A stretch of DNA of 8,372 nt from Streptomycetaceae bacterium (GTDB lineage Bacteria > Actinomycetota > Actinomycetes > Nanopelagicales > Nanopelagicaceae). The stretch's first letter is position 1. Each line of letters begins with the position of its first letter. The stretch is taken from positions 1 to 8,372 of the forward strand of contig JAIYCF010000089.1 in the NCBI GenBank assembly GCA_027488165.1, written 5' to 3'. The notes under the pieces are model-generated. The model saw only the letters and a program-made list of their open reading frames with translations. It searched no databases and had not been told where the DNA came from. Both the position numbers and the translations under genes were made by a program. Below are positions 1 to 6,647 of the stretch, piece by piece.

Positions 1-815
1 GACATGATCTTGCGATCATCGCGGACTTCAAGCCCTTTAACTTCTAGGACTGCACCGCCTTGCTTAGCTTCGGTGCGATTTACCTGCAAGACAACTGAGC
101 GACCGACCATCATCTGAGCCAACCCTGCTTCATCAGTCTCTTTAGGGGTCGTTGTGCCAACTAATTTGCCACCTCGTAAAACAACTACGCGATCGGCAAC
201 AGCCATAACTTCGTGGAGTTTGTGGGTAATCAAGACAACGCCAACGCCTGATTTAGCGAGGTTACGAATAACACCTAATAGTTCATCGATCTCTTGTGGC
301 GTCAATACCGCAGTTGGTTCATCGAGAATTAGAAGTTTTACATCTTTACGTAGCGCCTTAAGGATTTCAACGCGCTGCTGCATTCCAACAGGTAGGTCCT
401 CAATTACTGCATCAGGATCAACTTCGAGACCGTAGCGCTTTGAGAGTGTAATGATCTCTTGGCGCGCAGATTTCTGATTTATAAAGAGGCCGCGTTTTGG
501 CTCATCTCCCAAAATCAAATTCTCTGTCACAGTCATGACCGGCACCAATTGGAAGTGCTGGTGAACCATGCCGACACCGCGCGCAATTACGCCTGCAGTA
601 TCGCCGAAGACAATCGGAGTTCCACCGATCTTTATCTCACCAGAATCTGGTTTGATTAGACCGAATACCGCTTTAAGTAGCGTTGATTTGCCAGCGCCAT
701 TTTCGCCAAGCAGTGCAACAACTTCGCCCGCGTTAACTGTTAGTGAAACGTTGTCATTTGCAACAACACCGGGATAGCGCTTGGTTACGCCAGTTACTTC
801 AAGAAGAGCGCTCAT
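1..815 (-). CDS. BMP-type ABC transporter ATP-binding protein (partial, C-terminus beyond the left edge)
   Basis: This is the ATPase of the importer encoded by the next genes upstream; it powers uptake from the cytoplasmic face of the membrane. About 271 residues are present, covering the first nucleotide-binding domain and the start of a second one (around residue 256, AVLEVKGLEV). The family is normally about 500 residues with two cassettes, so roughly half is missing because the window ends. Visible motifs are Walker A GENGAGKST (37-45), the Q-loop in VHQHFQL (Q86), a signature region LPVGMQQRVEILKAL (141-155), Walker B LLILDEPTA (161-169) and the switch histidine in LITHK (H198). The VGMQQR form in place of LSGGQ is typical of the sugar/nucleoside double-cassette ATPases. 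The ATG lies 2 nt after the permease stop codon, and its ribosome site (GAGAAGGGA, 824-832) sits inside the permease's last codons, so translation is probably coupled. Confidence 0.93.
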   Translation of the reverse strand, partial: MSALLEVTGVTKRYPGVVANDNVSLTVNAGEVVALLGENGAGKSTLLKAVFGLIKPDSGEIKIGGTPIVFGDTAGVIARGVGMVHQHFQLVPVMTVTENLILGDEPKRGLFINQKSARQEIITLSKRYGLEVDPDAVIEDLPVGMQQRVEILKALRKDVKLLILDEPTAVLTPQEIDELLGVIRNLAKSGVGVVLITHKLHEVMAVADRVVVLRGGKLVGTTTPKETDEAGLAQMMVGRSVVLQVNRTEAKQGGAVLEVKGLEVRDDRKIM

Positions 816-817
816 TA

Positions 818-1798
818 TTACTGTCCCTTCTCATATGGTTGACCTTCTGCAGCAGGTGGTCGCACCTTGCCAGCAGAAATCGTTAAGATCACGATCGTTA
901 AAATGTATGGAAGTGCGGCGGTAAATTGTGAAGGAATATTTACAACCTGATCGATCATCAACTGGCTTGCATATGCTTGAGTTAGCCCGAAGAAGAGCGC
1001 TGCTGCAAGTGCTCCAAGTGGATTCCAGCGACCGAAGATCATCAAAGCAAGTGCGGTAAAGCCCTTACCTGCGATAAAGCCGCGTTCGAATGAACCTACG
1101 AGTTCAAGCGCTAGGTATGCGCCAGCCAGCGCACCGATCGCACCTGCGATCGTGACGTTGATGTAGCGCAGGCGAGCTACTGAAACACCAGCAGTGTCAG
1201 CGCTAGATGGATGTTCTCCAACTGCGCGAGAGCGCAAGCCCCAAGGCGTGTGATAGATACCAACGTAGAGAATCAGAATCACCGCAAGCCCAACAAAGGT
1301 GAGTGCGCCGTGGATAAAGAGAACTGGCCCCAAGAATGGAATCTTGGAGAGAAGCGGTATTTCAAATGACTGGAAGACAGATGGAATTGTCTTGCCTTGT
1401 ACATAGAGAAATGAAGTTAGGCCAGTTGCCAAGATATTGATAATTGTTCCGGCGATGATCTGATCCATTCGCCAAGAAACTGCCATCAACGCCAAGATGA
1501 ATCCCATCAGCGCTCCAACGAGTAGAGAAGCAACTAGCCCGATGATGATGTTCTGCGTTAGGTAAGCGACAAAGAAGGCGACGAAGGCTGAGATAAGCAT
1601 CGTTCCTTCGATTCCAATATTTACGATACCGGTGCGTTCGCACATGATTCCGACCATCGCAGCAAGTGCAAGGGGAAGGGCAAAAGCTAAGCCAGTTGCA
1701 TAGACAGAGGTTGTGATGTCCCCGTCACGAGAATAAAAGAAAGCAGTTGCCGCAAGTGCAAGAAAAATATAACTATTGCGTTTGGTCAGCATCTTCAT
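818..1798 (-). CDS. BMP-type ABC transporter permease, second subunit (YufQ/NupP-like)
   Basis: This 326-residue integral membrane protein is one of two permease subunits that form the channel of the importer. It belongs to the BPD_transp_2 family (PF02653), the branched-chain amino acid/ribose/nucleoside permease fold. The protein is hydrophobic almost throughout. It contains the family block ERTGIVNIGIEG (54-65) and a cytoplasmic coupling segment RMDQIIAGTIIN (110-121), and a further conserved-looking loop VGEHPSSADTAGVSV. The shorter length and these motifs mark it as the YufQ-like partner rather than the YufP-like one. Its ATG lies 2 nt after the stop codon of the upstream permease. A GGATGGGG stretch in that gene's tail may serve as a weak ribosome site, so coupling is likely. 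A second in-frame Met at residue 3 is an alternative start. The substrate cannot be read from the permease alone. Confidence 0.92.
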   Translation of the reverse strand: MKMLTKRNSYIFLALAATAFFYSRDGDITTSVYATGLAFALPLALAAMVGIMCERTGIVNIGIEGTMLISAFVAFFVAYLTQNIIIGLVASLLVGALMGFILALMAVSWRMDQIIAGTIINILATGLTSFLYVQGKTIPSVFQSFEIPLLSKIPFLGPVLFIHGALTFVGLAVILILYVGIYHTPWGLRSRAVGEHPSSADTAGVSVARLRYINVTIAGAIGALAGAYLALELVGSFERGFIAGKGFTALALMIFGRWNPLGALAAALFFGLTQAYASQLMIDQVVNIPSQFTAALPYILTIVILTISAGKVRPPAAEGQPYEKGQ

Positions 1799-1800
1799 GG

Positions 1801-2889
1801 TTAGTTACCCCATCCGCTAGTCATAGATTTATTTGAAGAGTTCTTAAAGAATCTAGTAATAAGAGGTGCGGTTACAAATAAGAGAATCAGAGCCATCAGC
1901 AAATCAACGATCTCTGGAGCAACGCCGGCATCAAACTGCATGTTGGCAGCGCCCGCGCGCATTCCACCAATCAGAATTGCCCCTGGAATAATTCCGATTG
2001 GATGTACACGACCGAGAAGTGCGATCGTAATTCCATCGAATCCAAGCCCCAAGTTAAATGCTGGCTCGTAGCGGTAGGTAATTCCTAGCGTTTCAACTGC
2101 TCCACCTAAACCTGCGATACCGCCAGAAATAATCATGGCAGAGACGACTGTGCGCTTTACCGAGATACCCGAATACCAAGCGGCATGACGATTGCGGCCC
2201 ACCGTTTCAATTCGGAAACCACTTGTTGTGCGACCGAGTATCCACCAGAAAAATACGCCCAGGATGACCGCGATGAAGAAGCCAGATGGGATGCTTCCAA
2301 AGAAAGGCAGTCGAGCATTCTCAGAAATTTCGGAAGTTCTAGTTAAAAATTGACCTGGTTCGCGAAGTCTTCCTGAGGCTAAATAATCGGCGATCGCCAT
2401 AACAATGCTATTGAGCATGATTGTCGTAATAACTTCATGCACCCCGCGATAAGCCTTAAGGAATCCAGATATCGCAGCAACGAGTGAACCAAAGAAAGCT
2501 CCGATGATCAGAGCTACTGGAATATGTATATAACCAGGAAGTCCATCAAAAGTTACGCCAGCCCACGCTGCAGCCAGTGCTCCAGAAAGTAACTGTCCTT
2601 GGGCGCCGATATTAAATAATCCAGCGCGTAAACCAACTGCGACTGCAAGTCCTGCAAGGACAAGCGGAGTTGCTTTAGCGAGCGTTACGCCTAAACCTTC
2701 AACTGAACCAAATGCACTTTTGAAGAGTGATCTATATGCAACAACTGGATCAAAGCCTTGAATTTTAATCAAGATGGCGCCGATGAAGAGCGCGACTAGA
2801 ACTGCAATTACTGGAATTAACCAAGAGCCAACATCAAACTTTTTCTTTGAATTATCCAGATCGGATTTAATGGATTTTGTATCGCTCAT
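1801..2889 (-). CDS. BMP-type ABC transporter permease, first subunit (YufP/NupO-like)
   Basis: This 362-residue membrane protein is the first of the two permease subunits of the importer. It has a charged, Lys/Asp-rich cytoplasmic N-terminus (about residues 1-20), a first transmembrane helix at about 23-43, and then a series of hydrophobic segments of the BPD_transp_2 fold. Diagnostic blocks are LFNIGAQGQ (91-99), VHEVITTIMLN (150-160, the loop expected to contact the ATPase) and GRNRHAAWYSGI, which are characteristic of permeases paired with BMP binding proteins. It follows the binding-protein gene after a 114-nt gap that holds a strong hairpin, and precedes the second permease by 2 nt. The ribosome site before its ATG is poor (only an AAGATAG-like stretch), so expression may be lower than for the binding protein. 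The exact substrate is unknown. Confidence 0.92.
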   Translation of the reverse strand: MSDTKSIKSDLDNSKKKFDVGSWLIPVIAVLVALFIGAILIKIQGFDPVVAYRSLFKSAFGSVEGLGVTLAKATPLVLAGLAVAVGLRAGLFNIGAQGQLLSGALAAAWAGVTFDGLPGYIHIPVALIIGAFFGSLVAAISGFLKAYRGVHEVITTIMLNSIVMAIADYLASGRLREPGQFLTRTSEISENARLPFFGSIPSGFFIAVILGVFFWWILGRTTSGFRIETVGRNRHAAWYSGISVKRTVVSAMIISGGIAGLGGAVETLGITYRYEPAFNLGLGFDGITIALLGRVHPIGIIPGAILIGGMRAGAANMQFDAGVAPEIVDLLMALILLFVTAPLITRFFKNSSNKSMTSGWGN

Positions 2890-2945
2890 AATTGGCTATC
2901 TTATTGCTTTTTTGGAATATTGAAAGGGGAAGTAAGAGGAAGAAA

Positions 2946-2983
2946 AGAAAGAGCGGGTGTGCATTTGCACACCCGCTCTTTCT
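2946..2983 (-). terminator. Intrinsic terminator-like hairpin between binding-protein and permease genes
   Basis: The arms 2946-2962 and 2967-2983 are exactly complementary over 17 bp around a 4-nt loop. In the minus-strand transcript the GC-rich core (GCGGGTGTGC and its complement) is followed directly by a T-rich run (TTTCTTTTCTTCC). That asymmetry fits a rho-independent terminator for the binding-protein transcript. On the plus strand the trailing sequence is CTACTAACT, so it is unlikely to act in that direction. It lies about 20 nt after the binding-protein stop codon and about 55 nt before the permease start. Inference: it allows partial read-through, giving more binding protein than membrane subunits, or it protects the 3' end of the binding-protein message. 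Confidence 0.85.
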
Positions 2984-3003
2984 ACTAACTCTCAGGTTAT
3001 TAA

Positions 3004-4038
3004 TTAACCTTTAAAGCCAGTTGAGATTGAACCAGCGAGAACGCCAGTTGTTGTCTTCTTCAAACGTACCTTGACTGCTGCAGGAACCTTTGATTCCAAG
3101 TCATGGAATGGTGCAAGTCCAACTTGACCTACGAAATTTCCACCCTTGATTGTTCCGGCCTTAGCCTGACCAACAAGTGTTGAAACTCCAAGCACAAGCT
3201 TCTTCTCTGCAGAAGTTACTAGACATGGCTTTGCTTCAGGAACTGTGTAGTACTGATCGATGTCAACACCGATGCAGAATGCGCCAGCCTTCTGAGCTAC
3301 CTTGCCGATAGCACCGTTACCAGTTGATCCACCTGCACCGAAGATTACGTCGAATCCCTGTGTAAGTAGCTGGTTAGCAGTTGTTGCACCCCATGCTGGG
3401 TTTGAGAAAGCGTTATCGCCTGCTGGGTGATAAACAACTGATGAACGGATCTTCTTGCTGCGCTGCTTAGCTGCGTATTGAATTCCGTTTTCGTATCCTT
3501 CACCGAACTTGCGAACTGGAAGAACTTCCTTCATACCGAATACTGCGCCGACCTTGTTGGTCTTTGTTAGGTATCCAGCGAGGTAACCGGCCAAGAAGCC
3601 AGCCTTATCTTCGTCGAAGATCAAACCTGTGTAGTTAGGTTCTGTTGTTGCGTTGAACTGGTCAACACCAACGAACTTCACCTTTGGGTAAAGCTTTGCA
3701 GCAGCTGCTGAAGCATCGCCCATCAAGAAGCCGACAGTTACGATTACGTTGTAACCTGCATCAGCGAAAAGCTTGATGTTCTTTGCGTAGTCTTTTGAAT
3801 CTTTAGTTTCGATGTACTTAGCGAAACCGCCAGCCTTCTTAGCGCCTGCTTGAGCGCCTTCCCATGCTGATTGGTTGAATGACTTATCGTCAATCTGACC
3901 AAGGTCAGTTACGAGACCAACGCAAAATGCGCCTGCCTTACCGCAATCTGCTTCTGTTGTTGCAGCGTTTGCTGGAACAATGAAGCCAACTGTTGCAAGA
4001 GCGAGTGCAGCTGTAATAGCCGAAATTCTCTTAATCAA
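3004..4038 (-). CDS. bmpA: BMP family ABC transporter substrate-binding protein (PnrA-like)
   Basis: This 344-residue exported protein captures the substrate outside the membrane and delivers it to the permeases encoded just downstream. Residues 1-25 form a signal peptide (MIKR, a hydrophobic core, then ANA), with predicted cleavage after A25. The mature part shows the Bmp/PnrA fold (PF02608): DLGQIDDKSFNQ (45-56), GVDQF (124-128), FGAGGSTGNGA (233-243), IGVDID (256-261) and SAEK (276-279). These segments correspond to ligand-contacting loops in purine-nucleoside-binding members, so a nucleoside is the best guess. Cysteines are at 32, 39, 255 and 272. C32 is not in a lipobox, which is unusual for this family in a single-membrane bacterium. 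The start codon is TTG; it is chosen because a strong AAGGAG site sits 6 nt upstream and no in-frame ATG gives the signal peptide. A terminator follows the gene. Confidence 0.94.
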   Translation of the reverse strand: MIKRISAITAALALATVGFIVPANAATTEADCGKAGAFCVGLVTDLGQIDDKSFNQSAWEGAQAGAKKAGGFAKYIETKDSKDYAKNIKLFADAGYNVIVTVGFLMGDASAAAAKLYPKVKFVGVDQFNATTEPNYTGLIFDEDKAGFLAGYLAGYLTKTNKVGAVFGMKEVLPVRKFGEGYENGIQYAAKQRSKKIRSSVVYHPAGDNAFSNPAWGATTANQLLTQGFDVIFGAGGSTGNGAIGKVAQKAGAFCIGVDIDQYYTVPEAKPCLVTSAEKKLVLGVSTLVGQAKAGTIKGGNFVGQVGLAPFHDLESKVPAAVKVRLKKTTTGVLAGSISTGFKG

Positions 4039-4044
4039 GTGGAG

Positions 4045-4050
4045 CTCCTT
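4045..4050 (-). promoter_or_regulatory. Ribosome binding site for the TTG-started binding-protein gene
   Basis: The minus strand reads AAGGAG, then CTCCAC, then TTG. The strong Shine-Dalgarno match 6 nt before TTG fixes this rare start codon, as no suitable ATG or GTG lies nearby in frame. Confidence 0.85.
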
Positions 4051-4060
4051 ATATAGACGC

Positions 4061-4081
4061 GGCCGATTAGGGCAATCGACC
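4061..4081 (-). promoter_or_regulatory. Small hairpin/inverted repeat upstream of the binding-protein gene
   Basis: Arms 4061-4068 (GGCCGATT) and 4074-4081 (AATCGACC) pair over 8 bp with one G-T position and a 5-nt loop. It lies about 10 nt upstream of the ribosome site of the binding-protein gene. It could be a leader hairpin in the message or part of a protein-binding site. Nothing in the sequence identifies it as a known riboswitch. Confidence 0.4.
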
Positions 4082-4082
4082 T

Positions 4083-4096
4083 ACAAAACGTTTGTG
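4083..4096. promoter_or_regulatory. Candidate LacI-type operator (AAACGTTT core)
   Basis: A perfect 8-bp palindrome AAACGTTT (4086-4093) with a central CG lies 45 to 60 bp upstream of the binding-protein start. LacI/GalR-family operators commonly have an AAnCGnTT core, and this matches. The flanks are only partly symmetrical (an offset reading gives ACAAA-3-TTTGT), and no regulator gene is in the window, so this is inference from pattern and position. Confidence 0.4.
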
Positions 4097-4150
4097 AGGT
4101 AAGAGTAACCGAGCCCGAGAAATGCGCTATTCACCCGCCGTTTTAACCAC

Positions 4151-4177
4151 GTTAATCTTTATTACTTTTTGATTAAC
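4151..4177. promoter_or_regulatory. Inverted repeat GTTAATC-N13-GATTAAC in the divergent control region
   Basis: Two exact 7-bp arms, 4151-4157 and 4171-4177, are separated by 13 AT-rich bases, so the half-sites start 20 bp apart (about two helical turns). It lies 41 bp upstream of the ATG of the plus-strand secreted-protein gene, where a promoter for that gene would be expected. The spacing favours a dimeric regulator binding one DNA face. No clean -10/-35 pair was found in the region for either direction. Confidence 0.4.
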
Positions 4178-4190
4178 TTCAACCTTCAAC
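4177..4190 (+). repeat. Tandem duplication of CTTCAAC
   Basis: CTTCAAC occurs twice back to back (4177-4183 and 4184-4190), immediately next to the right arm of the inverted repeat and about 27 nt before the ATG of the plus-strand gene. It may be a replication-slippage product or a direct-repeat binding site; two short copies are weak evidence for either. Confidence 0.3.
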
Positions 4191-4217
4191 TTGAGGTTTA
4201 GGTCATATGATTTACGC

Positions 4218-4706
4218 ATGCGCCGCAAGAAGTTAACTGTCCTAAGCGTTTTGGCGCTCTTTCTTCTCGGAACCCCAACCGCCGAGGCGCTATCTAAAGG
4301 CACTTTCTACTTGGAGCTAAAGCCGGGCTGCTACAGCGCCAATAAAGCTCCCACCAAGCCAAGTAAATGGACCGACACTAATTACAAAACTTTGTATTCG
4401 ACTGCGTGCACTTCACCACATCATTACGAAGTTTTCTTTGTTGGAAAGATAAAGGCGAAAGATTTAAGTTCTGATGCGGCGAAGAAAGAAGCCGGAGTTG
4501 CTTGTGACAACGCAGCAATTGCAACGCTTACTGGCCAGAAAGATCTGCCACAGTCTTTAACTTACGGTTATTTCTTTCCTGATCCAGGTGCTGAAGAGAA
4601 GAAGTACGGCAAGAAAATATTGTGCTTCTTTAGAGTTGCCGATCCGAAGAACGACAAGTTAACTCTTTCGATCAAACGCACCTTCCGCGAAGTTAGCTAC
4701 GTTTAA
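4218..4706 (+). CDS. Secreted four-cysteine protein, Septum_form-like
   Basis: This is a 162-residue protein of unproven function. Residues 1-24 form a signal peptide (MRRKK, a hydrophobic stretch, then AEA), with cleavage expected after A24. The mature part has four cysteines (38, 64, 96, 136), enough for two disulfides. The layout is KPGC, CTSPHHYEVFFVG (64-76), ACDNAAIATL (95-104), then a Pro-rich segment ending in KKILCFFRV. This pattern, especially C-x2-PH-x2-EV, resembles the actinobacterial Septum_form domain (PF13845), whose members are secreted or membrane-anchored; the match is from memory. The frame is open from a TTG at 4191, but the ATG at 4218 gives a normal signal peptide. Neither start has a good ribosome site, so a leaderless message is possible. 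It is divergent from the binding-protein gene and convergent with iolD, with the two stop codons overlapping. Confidence 0.8.
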   Translation: MRRKKLTVLSVLALFLLGTPTAEALSKGTFYLELKPGCYSANKAPTKPSKWTDTNYKTLYSTACTSPHHYEVFFVGKIKAKDLSSDAAKKEAGVACDNAAIATLTGQKDLPQSLTYGYFFPDPGAEEKKYGKKILCFFRVADPKNDKLTLSIKRTFREVSYV

Positions 4707-6622
4707 TTCCGCTCGCTAGATCCCTTACCCAAGTACTTCTTCTGCGCTTTGCGCGCCTCTGAATAATGGGCATAAGCCTTCTGGGTACTTTCTAGAGTCG
4801 ATACAGCAGGGATAGGGACTTCCCACCATGCTTCGCCGCCAGGTGCGTAAAGCAGTGGATCGCTATTGATGTGAATCAACGTGGCAGTTGGATGCGCTTT
4901 GGCAACCTTCATCGCAGCAGATAGATCTGCAATGGCGTTAGGTGTTTCGGCGATACGAATTACATGCATTCCGAGGCTTTCTGCATTTGTCGCTAGATCA
5001 ACTGGCAGAACGTCACCGGTCTCGTGGTTATTGCCCGGCTTATCGCGGAAGCGATACTTGGTACCAAAACGCTGCGAACCAATATCTTCAGAGAGATGAC
5101 CGATCGATGCAAAGCCATGGTTCTGTACTAGAACAACGATAAATTTCAAACCTTCAGCAACCGCAGTTACTAATTCGGTATGCATCATTAAGTAAGAGCC
5201 ATCGCCCATCATTACAACTGGCGTGCGTGATGAATCTGCACGAGCAACACCTAAACCTGCTGCGATCTCATATCCCATACAAGAGAAGGCATATTCCATG
5301 TGATAACCGAGTGGGTCACGTACGCGCCATAATTTGTGGAGATCACCTGGCAGCGATCCTGCTGCGCCAACCAATACATCGCGGGGATCTGTTGCTGCTT
5401 GTACAGCCCCGATGATTTCGCTCTGACTTGGTTTAGCTAACTTCTGATCAACGAAGGCGGCATCAACAATTGCGTTCCAATGGGTTTTCTCTTCTGCAAT
5501 CTTTTTTGCATATGCCGCATCGACTGAATATCCAGAAAGCTCTGCGGAAAGTTCAGTTAGCGCCTCACGAGCATCTGCGACAACTGGGATCGCAGTTCCG
5601 TGCTTAAAGGCATCAAAAGCGGTGACGTTGATATTTATAAACTTAACATCTGGGTTTTGGAAAACGGTGCGAGATGCAGTTGTGAAATCGCTATAGCGAG
5701 TACCGATTCCGATGACTAGATCAGCATCCTTTGCTAAACGGTTTGAAGTAGTTGTGCCCGTTGCGCCAACTGAACCGCACATCTGTGGGTGATCCCAGTT
5801 CAGCGAACCCATTCCGGCTTGTGAAACACCGACTGGAATACCAGTTGCTTCCACAAACTTGGTAAGCGCCGCGTGTGCATCTGAGTAGATAAGTCCGCCG
5901 CCTGCGACGATAAATGGACGCTTGGCGCTGCGAATCGCCTTGGCAGCGACGGCACTTACTCCGGCATCGGGACGTGGACGACGAATATGCCATTCGCGAT
6001 CTGCCAGAAATTCTTCAGGAACCTCAATCGTTTCAGCCTGAACATCTTCAGGAAGACAGATTGTTACAGCGCCAGTTTCAGCAGGATCAGTGAGCACGCG
6101 CATTGCACTGAGCAGCGAACTAAAGATCTGCTCTGGACGGTTGATGCGATCAAAGAACTTAGAAAGCGGCTTGAAGGCATCGTTAACCGACATCGTTAAG
6201 TCATATGGTTGTTCTAGCTGCTGCAGAACTGGATCAGAGACGCGATTAGCAAAGGTATCTGCCGGAAAGAGCAAGACAGGTAAACGGTTTGTCGTTGCAA
6301 CTGCTGCGCCAGTGAGCATATTTGTCGCACCTGGACCAACTGATGAAGCACATGCGAATGTTGAACGACGACGAGTCATACGTGCATAAGCAGATGATTC
6401 ATGAACCATCGCTTGCTCGTTACGCGCTTGGTGGTACGGCATTAAATCTGGATCAGTTGTAGATAACTGCTTTAGCGCCTGACCAATACCTGCCACGTTG
6501 CCGTGCCCAAAGATTCCAAAGACGCCTTGAATAGTTCGCTCGCGGTGATTGCCATCAACTGTGTATTGATGCGCCAAGAATTCAACAATTGCTTGACCAA
6601 CGCTCATCTTGCGAGTTGCCAT
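4703..6622 (-). CDS. iolD: 3D-(3,5/4)-trihydroxycyclohexane-1,2-dione hydrolase (IolD)
   Basis: IolD is a cytoplasmic ThDP-dependent enzyme of myo-inositol catabolism. It opens the ring of trihydroxycyclohexane-1,2-dione to give 5-deoxy-glucuronate. The 639 residues match the usual length of about 640. The PYR domain (about 1-190) carries FGIFGHGNVAGIG (35-47), E69 in ARNEQAMVH (the expected ThDP-activating glutamate) and SVGPGATNMLTGA. A central domain follows (about 225-360), then the PP domain with the ThDP/Mg motif GDGS starting at residue 473 and ending in QN (500-501). The combination of GHGNVAG with the HETGDVLPVDLA segment separates it from acetolactate synthase and other ThDP enzymes. 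Its ATG has a good ribosome site (AAGGGAG, 6 nt upstream). It lies 57 nt after the mmsA stop, in the same direction, so co-transcription is likely. Its stop overlaps that of the convergent gene, with no terminator between them. Confidence 0.95.
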   Translation of the reverse strand: MATRKMSVGQAIVEFLAHQYTVDGNHRERTIQGVFGIFGHGNVAGIGQALKQLSTTDPDLMPYHQARNEQAMVHESSAYARMTRRRSTFACASSVGPGATNMLTGAAVATTNRLPVLLFPADTFANRVSDPVLQQLEQPYDLTMSVNDAFKPLSKFFDRINRPEQIFSSLLSAMRVLTDPAETGAVTICLPEDVQAETIEVPEEFLADREWHIRRPRPDAGVSAVAAKAIRSAKRPFIVAGGGLIYSDAHAALTKFVEATGIPVGVSQAGMGSLNWDHPQMCGSVGATGTTTSNRLAKDADLVIGIGTRYSDFTTASRTVFQNPDVKFININVTAFDAFKHGTAIPVVADAREALTELSAELSGYSVDAAYAKKIAEEKTHWNAIVDAAFVDQKLAKPSQSEIIGAVQAATDPRDVLVGAAGSLPGDLHKLWRVRDPLGYHMEYAFSCMGYEIAAGLGVARADSSRTPVVMMGDGSYLMMHTELVTAVAEGLKFIVVLVQNHGFASIGHLSEDIGSQRFGTKYRFRDKPGNNHETGDVLPVDLATNAESLGMHVIRIAETPNAIADLSAAMKVAKAHPTATLIHINSDPLLYAPGGEAWWEVPIPAVSTLESTQKAYAHYSEARKAQKKYLGKGSSERN

Positions 6623-6647
6623 TTGAAGCTCCCTTTAGGTGTTTACT

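Noticed and set aside
141..147. ATPase signature in the protein from 1-815 reads PVGMQQ instead of LSGGQ (residue positions given)
   Set aside because: This looked like a degenerate motif, but double-cassette ATPases of the BMP/sugar group normally carry the VGMQQ form.
1362..1643. Minus-strand open frame of 93 codons inside the second permease
   Set aside because: It overlaps the permease in another frame, lacks hydrophobic or domain features, and the permease reading is well supported by family motifs.
2995..3009. GGTTA-N5-TAACC inverted repeat at the binding-protein stop codon
   Set aside because: The 5-bp AT-rich stem is weak, overlaps coding sequence and is dwarfed by the adjacent 17-bp hairpin.
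4191..4217. TTG start adding nine residues to the secreted four-cysteine protein
   Set aside because: It has no ribosome site and would place MRFRSYDLR in front of an otherwise normal signal peptide; the ATG at 4218 is the better start, though not proven.
6090..6389. Open reading frame of 99 codons on the plus strand inside iolD
   Set aside because: It lies antisense within a clearly real ThDP enzyme gene, has no recognisable domain, and its frame is open because of the codon pattern of the opposite strand. The same applies to the other plus-strand frames within iolD, mmsA and the ATPase gene.
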